From Himantopus leucocephalus (taxonomy: Eukaryota; Chordata; Aves; Charadriiformes; Recurvirostridae), in the NCBI GenBank assembly GCA_003993805.1, contig RSEF01000004.1, positions 24,463,841-24,527,840 of the forward strand: a stretch of 64,000 bases of DNA, written 5' to 3'. The position numbers and the translations under genes are program-made. This document shows, piece after piece, positions 58,598-64,000 of the stretch (position 1 is its first letter; each line of letters starts with the position of its first letter). The notes beneath the pieces were generated by a model. It was not told where the DNA came from and made no database searches. It saw only the letters and a program-made list of their open reading frames with translations.

Positions 58598-61500
58598 GTA
58601 AGTTAGGATGAATATGGAATGAAGTGTTCAAATGTGAATATATACAGAACTGCTTTCAGAGCCAATACTTATGACTTGATTTCTTGGGTGGCCTTTATTC
58701 TGTTTTCATAATTGCTTTTATAACTGTACCAAAATTGTGTTTTGGATGACCAGCAGATTGTGTATTTCAAACTGATTTAAATATCAGCTTATGATGCTAG
58801 GGATCTTGGTTATGTTCCTAAAAGGAGAAAATAGGGGGGAAAAGAGACTTTGGACAATGATATTACAATTGGAAACAACGCTGTTTGCCTTTCTGCAATG
58901 GTTCCTCTTAGAGGGCTAGAATTTTTCCTGTGTTCCTTGAAACGTCTTTCAGAAAGATCAGCACTAAGAGCCCAAACATGCAGATAAATACTTGAGGTTG
59001 TTCACTTGAGTCAAGTTGCACATACTCACCAATGCTTTCAGGATGGGCTTTTTCATTATGAATAGACTGAGATAGGGTATAATATTGGCAGCAATGGGTT
59101 CTTGCCTATTAATTTCTTTTATTGAGCGTGATTTAGAATACTACAATGGCTAAACTGCTGGTGAGAACTGCATGCTGCCACTACATACTCTTTAGAAATG
59201 AAAAAACCTGTAAACAACAAAAGCAATTTCAGTAGCCCTGTAACATTCATTCTGGAGGAGGTGACAAAATGACCATACACTATTAGAGGATTATAAGAAG
59301 CCCTGACTTTCAGTGTTCCAAATAAATATATTTCTTCCTTGTTTACCCTTTCCTAGCTCGTCATTGCTCAAATACTCACTTTGCGTGACTTGCAATAGTG
59401 GCTATATTTTATCTTACTCCTTGCAAAAACTTCTGTATTTAACTATATCTTTCCTTTCTCTTATGAGATATGTTTGATCATATACAATGCCTGAATTGAG
59501 TACCTACTTTAAAACATGTTTCTGCTACATCTTTTATAACCATCTTTTAAAGTGTAAAAAATTACAATCAATTTGTTCTGATCCCTGCAAATACTACATT
59601 CCTCCAAGGTTGTACAATAGAGCAGACAAGCCAGTTTGACTGTTCAAAATTGAAGAAACAAGATGCATTCCAGGAAGTCACGACACATATATTGTTTACC
59701 TCTTGTAAAGAAAATCACATTATCTTTGAAAAAGCTTTCATATACTGCAACATACTTTATTATGTCAATGCAATATTTAGAGTTGAGGCGGCACTTGCAT
59801 CACACCCTGATTTCAGTTGCTTAAAGGCACTTTAATTATGTTTTAGAGTGGAAAGTCTCATGCTTGTTCTTTAGTACATGATAAATGTTTTGGGAGAGTT
59901 TTGTTAAAATTGCATTTAGGTTATCATGTTTTTGCAGCACTCTTGTCTGAGTAATTCTGTAATACAAATATAGTAATAATGAAACAGGTGTCACTATAAG
60001 GTGTAACCTTTCTAAATAAAACCAAAAAACCATTGAGGATCAAGTCTGTGAGTGACTACTGTTAAGAAAGTCATCCAGACTACATGTAAATGAATCTGAA
60101 ATGCTAAATGAGCTACACGTATTTATTTTGTTTGTCAATGCGCCATGCTTTAAATACTTTAGAATTTGACACATGTGGATAAGAGTACGTGTATTTCTTG
60201 TAATTTTGGACAGAAAGACATAGTTTTGAGGAAATGTTTGTGGTCTGATCTTGTTGCCATCAAAATGAGTGGCAATGACAGAACACTCATTGTTCATTCT
60301 TATCTAGTGTTTCTTTCAAAGGCAATCCAAGCAACTCAACTTCGCATTTAAATTTGGGTTTAAGTCATTTATACATGTTTAAAAAAGAATGGAAGGAAAA
60401 GACTTTTGATATATGTTTCTCTCTTTCTTTTAATGCCCAACTGAATGTCAAAAAGAGCTAATAAAACAACTAGTTTGTATTGGCAAGAGAGAGGGAACAC
60501 GTAAGTATAAAGAAAAGGCCAAGACAGACAAACTTTGTTAGTGTTGATTTCCAGGCATTTGGACATATTTGCTTTGGGACTTTTATTTAAGTGAGGTAAA
60601 AGAAATGCTTTGTTTGGAAATGTATGAAGCCTGGACTCCTACACCTGGCTTGTCAGAGTATTCCTTGCTTGAACGAGCAATATAATGAGTAATAATCAGA
60701 ATTAATAAACTTGAGATTTTAAGGGATACTGGTCTCAATATTAAAAAAAAGTGACAAGAGAACAGGAAAAGAGAGTTTTTCAGTACTGTAAATGTGATTC
60801 TGTAGTCACAAAGCTCAACGTTTGTTTCTAGAACAATAGATTAAAAATTCCACTGTCTTTCAGTGTAAATGCCAGCAATACTAAGACTGGTATCAGAGTA
60901 ATTTTAATAAGCCCTGTCTTGTCATGGAATCTGGACTTAGGTTTTTCAATGGCTTTGAAAGCACCATAAAGAGTTTCTCACCATCTCTGTTTTTCTAACC
61001 TTTCAATTTACGGCCTTCTCCAGAAAAGCCTTTTGAAAGTAATGTTTAGGTTTCTTAAGGTGTTGTCTGTACAGGGATAGACTGCAAAGGCTATTATCCA
61101 CCAGCTCCTCATGTGGATGACTTCACTCCATGCCACAAACTCATGTATGCGATGCAATTTGCTCCTGTTGCTATTTACTTAAGCTAATCTACAGAATGGG
61201 TGCTATGAAATAACAGTGTTCATACAGAGAACTGATGTGCACTCATCATTGTACAAGAAATGACTGCTTTAGTGTATTTAATGAAGACCTCCCTGCATAG
61301 AAGAAAACCTTTGTGACCTAGGTACTTAAAAATTACCACAAGACTATGTGTGTTAAGTGACAGTAGGACTAAACCTAAAACCTGTCTTTCTGCTTAGCTA
61401 TTTTTGAAAGGAATACAATACTTTATTGTCTGACAAATTAATCAAAACCATTTCGATTTGGATAGAAGATTACAACTAAAGCCTATCTGATTATCATTTT

Positions 61501-62043
61501 TTTTCAAAAGGCAGATAATTTTATTATAAAATTAAGACTTGATAAAAACTTCTTCATGCTGCTTCCTTCGTTGCTTCAAATCATTGATATTATCTTTTAC
61601 AGCCATTAAGAATTGTTGCTCCTGAATCCAAAAGCAAATTGATTTGTTGTCAGTACACTGCATATACTGGACAGATCTGTTTTATCTTGAAAATACAGAA
61701 TCTGCTTTCACCCTGTTTTCCTTAGACTGGCTGCATTTCCCAAAAAAACCCGTCACAAACTCAGCACCCTGCTGAATTACTGAACTCTTCTGGAGCAGTT
61801 GGCATATAATTTATACATGAAGAATGGGAATATCTCAGCAGCACAGTAGTAATCACTATTTCCACTGGGGCCGTGACTTAAAAATGCTCGGTTTTTATTT
61901 GTACACCCACATCCTTCCTTCATTTCTGCTACCAATGCTAATCAAAAAGTCAGTATTATTCAGAGCTCAGAAAAATATATCTAAAGTATTAGTCATGGCC
62001 AATTTATTACGTACTACCTTTTAACTTCAATTTTCTCTCTTAG
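58598..62043. other. Non-coding AT-rich sequence
   Basis: No supported gene. A unit at about 60554-60594 has a good acceptor and a weaker donor (GAG|GTAAAA) with a 13-codon frame, too little to call. The remainder is ordinary AT-rich sequence. Confidence 0.45.
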
Positions 62044-62195
62044 GTAACGGCTCTGCCCAAAAGGAAATCTCTGACAGACATACAATTTCTTCTATCCCCA
62101 TATCCACTAATTTTGAACATGATTTTGAGAAAACTGATGTGAAGGAGATCAGAATCAGCTTCTATTTATATGCCCGATTTCTTTCGTATCGTTAA
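62044..62195 (+). CDS. Candidate last coding exon, 49 codons
   Basis: A very good acceptor (taacttcaattttctctcttag) opens two readings. The longer enters in phase 1 and runs 49 codons to TAA at 62193-62195, including NGSAQKEISDRHTISSIPIS near the start and DVKEIRISFYLYARFLSYR at the end. A second, phase-0 frame reads 32 codons to TGA. The longer product is hydrophilic and then aromatic and basic at the C-terminus, with four CpGs in its coding sequence. No close AATAAA was seen, which weakens a last-exon reading. It is unidentified. Confidence 0.3.
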
Positions 62196-64000
62196 ATAGG
62201 CATAAAACACATTTTTACTAAGATTATCAATTCAAATACAGGCAGTATTTCCCTTAGCAGAGGCACTGGAAAATTAGCCATAAACAGTCCTACATAAACC
62301 TCTCTGAAAATCCCTGGCACTACTTAAATGCCTTCTGTGTAGCTCATTATTCACAATTTGGATGATGTGCCAGCAACACTGTGGAGGAAGGAAGCCCCCT
62401 CACAACGTTTATGCCATGGTGTTTAAACTGTGAGCTTAGGTTATGGGAGCTTAAGCTTAACATTTATCCATGTAGTGAGAGGAGGGAGGATTTACTAAGT
62501 GGGTTTTATCCTGTCTATTTAAGTTCCTTACCGTTCTCGGGAATAGTGCTGGGCATCCTAATTTCTGCAGTAAGAGAATTTTGCAGCAGCATGTTCTGCT
62601 GTGTCCTCCTCACAAATGCCTGAACAAAATTGTATTTTGATAATGCTTTCCTTGGCAAGTTAGCATGAAATAGTGCTTGATTTAGTGTGTCAAGGCTGAT
62701 ACAATGGCATAACGAGTAGTAAAATGTGAGGCACTGATCTAAGAGAAGAAGTAATGTCAGATCTCTTCAATTTAATGCTTTCTTTTGGACACCAGTATCA
62801 GAGGCAAAGCTTTGTTTCCAAGGAGATGAGGATGAATTAAACCTATCTTTAAAAAAAATAAAAAAAAATGCGTGACTGACACACTGCATTGATGGAGATT
62901 AGTGAAAAGATTAAATGCAGTCCATTAGAAGTGGGTTTTCAAAAAAAGAATTATTTAAAATAAATACCTTATCTATGGCTGGAAGAGATCTAAGTAAAAA
63001 GGCGGTATGGGAGCAAGTTCAAGAATAGGAAGAGGAATAACAAGAAGATAAAGGCGTAGATGAGGTGTGACTCATTTGATGAAACTGATTAAGAGACAGA
63101 AGTAGACATTCAGATGACTGTGGTTGTGGAGCATCTATAATGTGGGCGAGAATTACAAGCTGATGTGAGATGTGGAATTATTTTGCCTGCTGTATTCTGG
63201 AAAGATGAGAGAGAAACAAGAGGGAAATTGCATCCAGAAAGAACATTGTGGTAGAGCTGAAGACAGTGAAATCAGGGGCTACCGATCCCATTGGTAAAAC
63301 TGAGAGAAGTGAAATTACTAGGATTGGATGAATAAATGGACACAATTAAAAAACTGTCCCAGGACGAATGGACCAACTACATTACACTGCTGGAATACAT
63401 GCCCTATTACAGCATTTCAAAAAAAGGATGAACAGCACAGCATGGAGAACGAGAGCTCAGCCATGTGTTGGGGTTTGAGGAACCTGTGTTCCTGCAATAT
63501 TTGTTCATAAAGCAGGAGATGTTGCTGGAACATAAGATTACAAAGCACCACCTGCTTTGCTGACACAGGCTTAATGACCAGTCCTGCAGATAGCAGCCTT
63601 ATAACCAACATTGTGCATACCTGTTCACAAGATAAAATGGAAATGAGCTATAAAACAAGATAGAAATGATCCTTGAAACAAGTGTGTCGAGGAGACACTT
63701 TAAAATTAGTAAAATCAAAGCTTCCCTCCTTCCTCTCCAGTCAATTTAATCTTCTTTTCCACTCCATTTTATTACAAAAGCCAACCCCAAAATTAGTCCA
63801 CCCCCCAAAAAATCAACACAAAGCAAAATTTTAGACCTAATTAAATGAAAACCATAAAGCAAATCAGAAAATCTTGATCTGGGTCATGATAAGTGAAAAT
63901 ACGAGAAACGTACCTTTCCACTAAAAATTTTGTCTGAGGCTTACCTCACAAGCAGACAAAGTTGGCTACATTTCAGAGACATTGGACTGTTTTTTTTCCC
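62196..64000. other. Non-coding sequence to the window end
   Basis: No supported gene. An A-rich tract at 62851-62868 contains AATAAA, about 660 bases past the candidate last exon, too far to link firmly. Short frames near 63328-63611 overlap on both strands. Confidence 0.45.

Overview
This looks like nuclear DNA of a vertebrate, most likely an amniote. It is AT-rich and visibly poor in CpG, with long stretches lacking any sizeable open frame, no operon-like packing, short homopolymer and dinucleotide tracts, and AG/GT splice-like signals around short open segments. I recognise no mammalian Alu, B1 or L1 signature and no clear CR1 3' tail, so a low-repeat genome (bird or other sauropsid) is possible, but the sequence alone does not settle it. 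No rRNA, tRNA, CRISPR array, insertion sequence or bacterial-type gene was recognised.

The window behaves as intronic or intergenic sequence. No protein could be identified by name. I searched by eye for exon-like units: a pyrimidine-rich acceptor, an open frame, and a GT donor or a stop plus poly(A) signal. On the minus strand the best are 28809-28722 and 18168-18088, whose junction is phase compatible. A second compatible minus-strand series is 48989-48920, 41523-41427 and 36562-36343. On the plus strand the best are possible last exons at 24691-24875 (AATAAA 60 bases past the stop) and 62044-62195, and a short exon with very good splice signals at 46266-46303. Units with equally good splice signals but no open frame (632-720, 58543-58597) show that chance produces such structures, or that noncoding transcripts exist here. 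All exon calls are therefore low to moderate confidence.

Between these units the clearest non-coding structures are a near-perfect 32-bp palindrome inside a larger foldback (19194-19283), a G-quadruplex-type tract (30883-30910), a CTCF-like match (24678-24694) with weaker ones at 29860, 35616 and 41755, paired POU octamers (27309-27328), a CpG cluster (34943-35178), a GC-rich islet with the longest open frame (33440-33935), and several short tandem duplications. If the minus-strand exons are real, one or more multi-exon genes cross the window right to left and most of the remaining sequence is intron.
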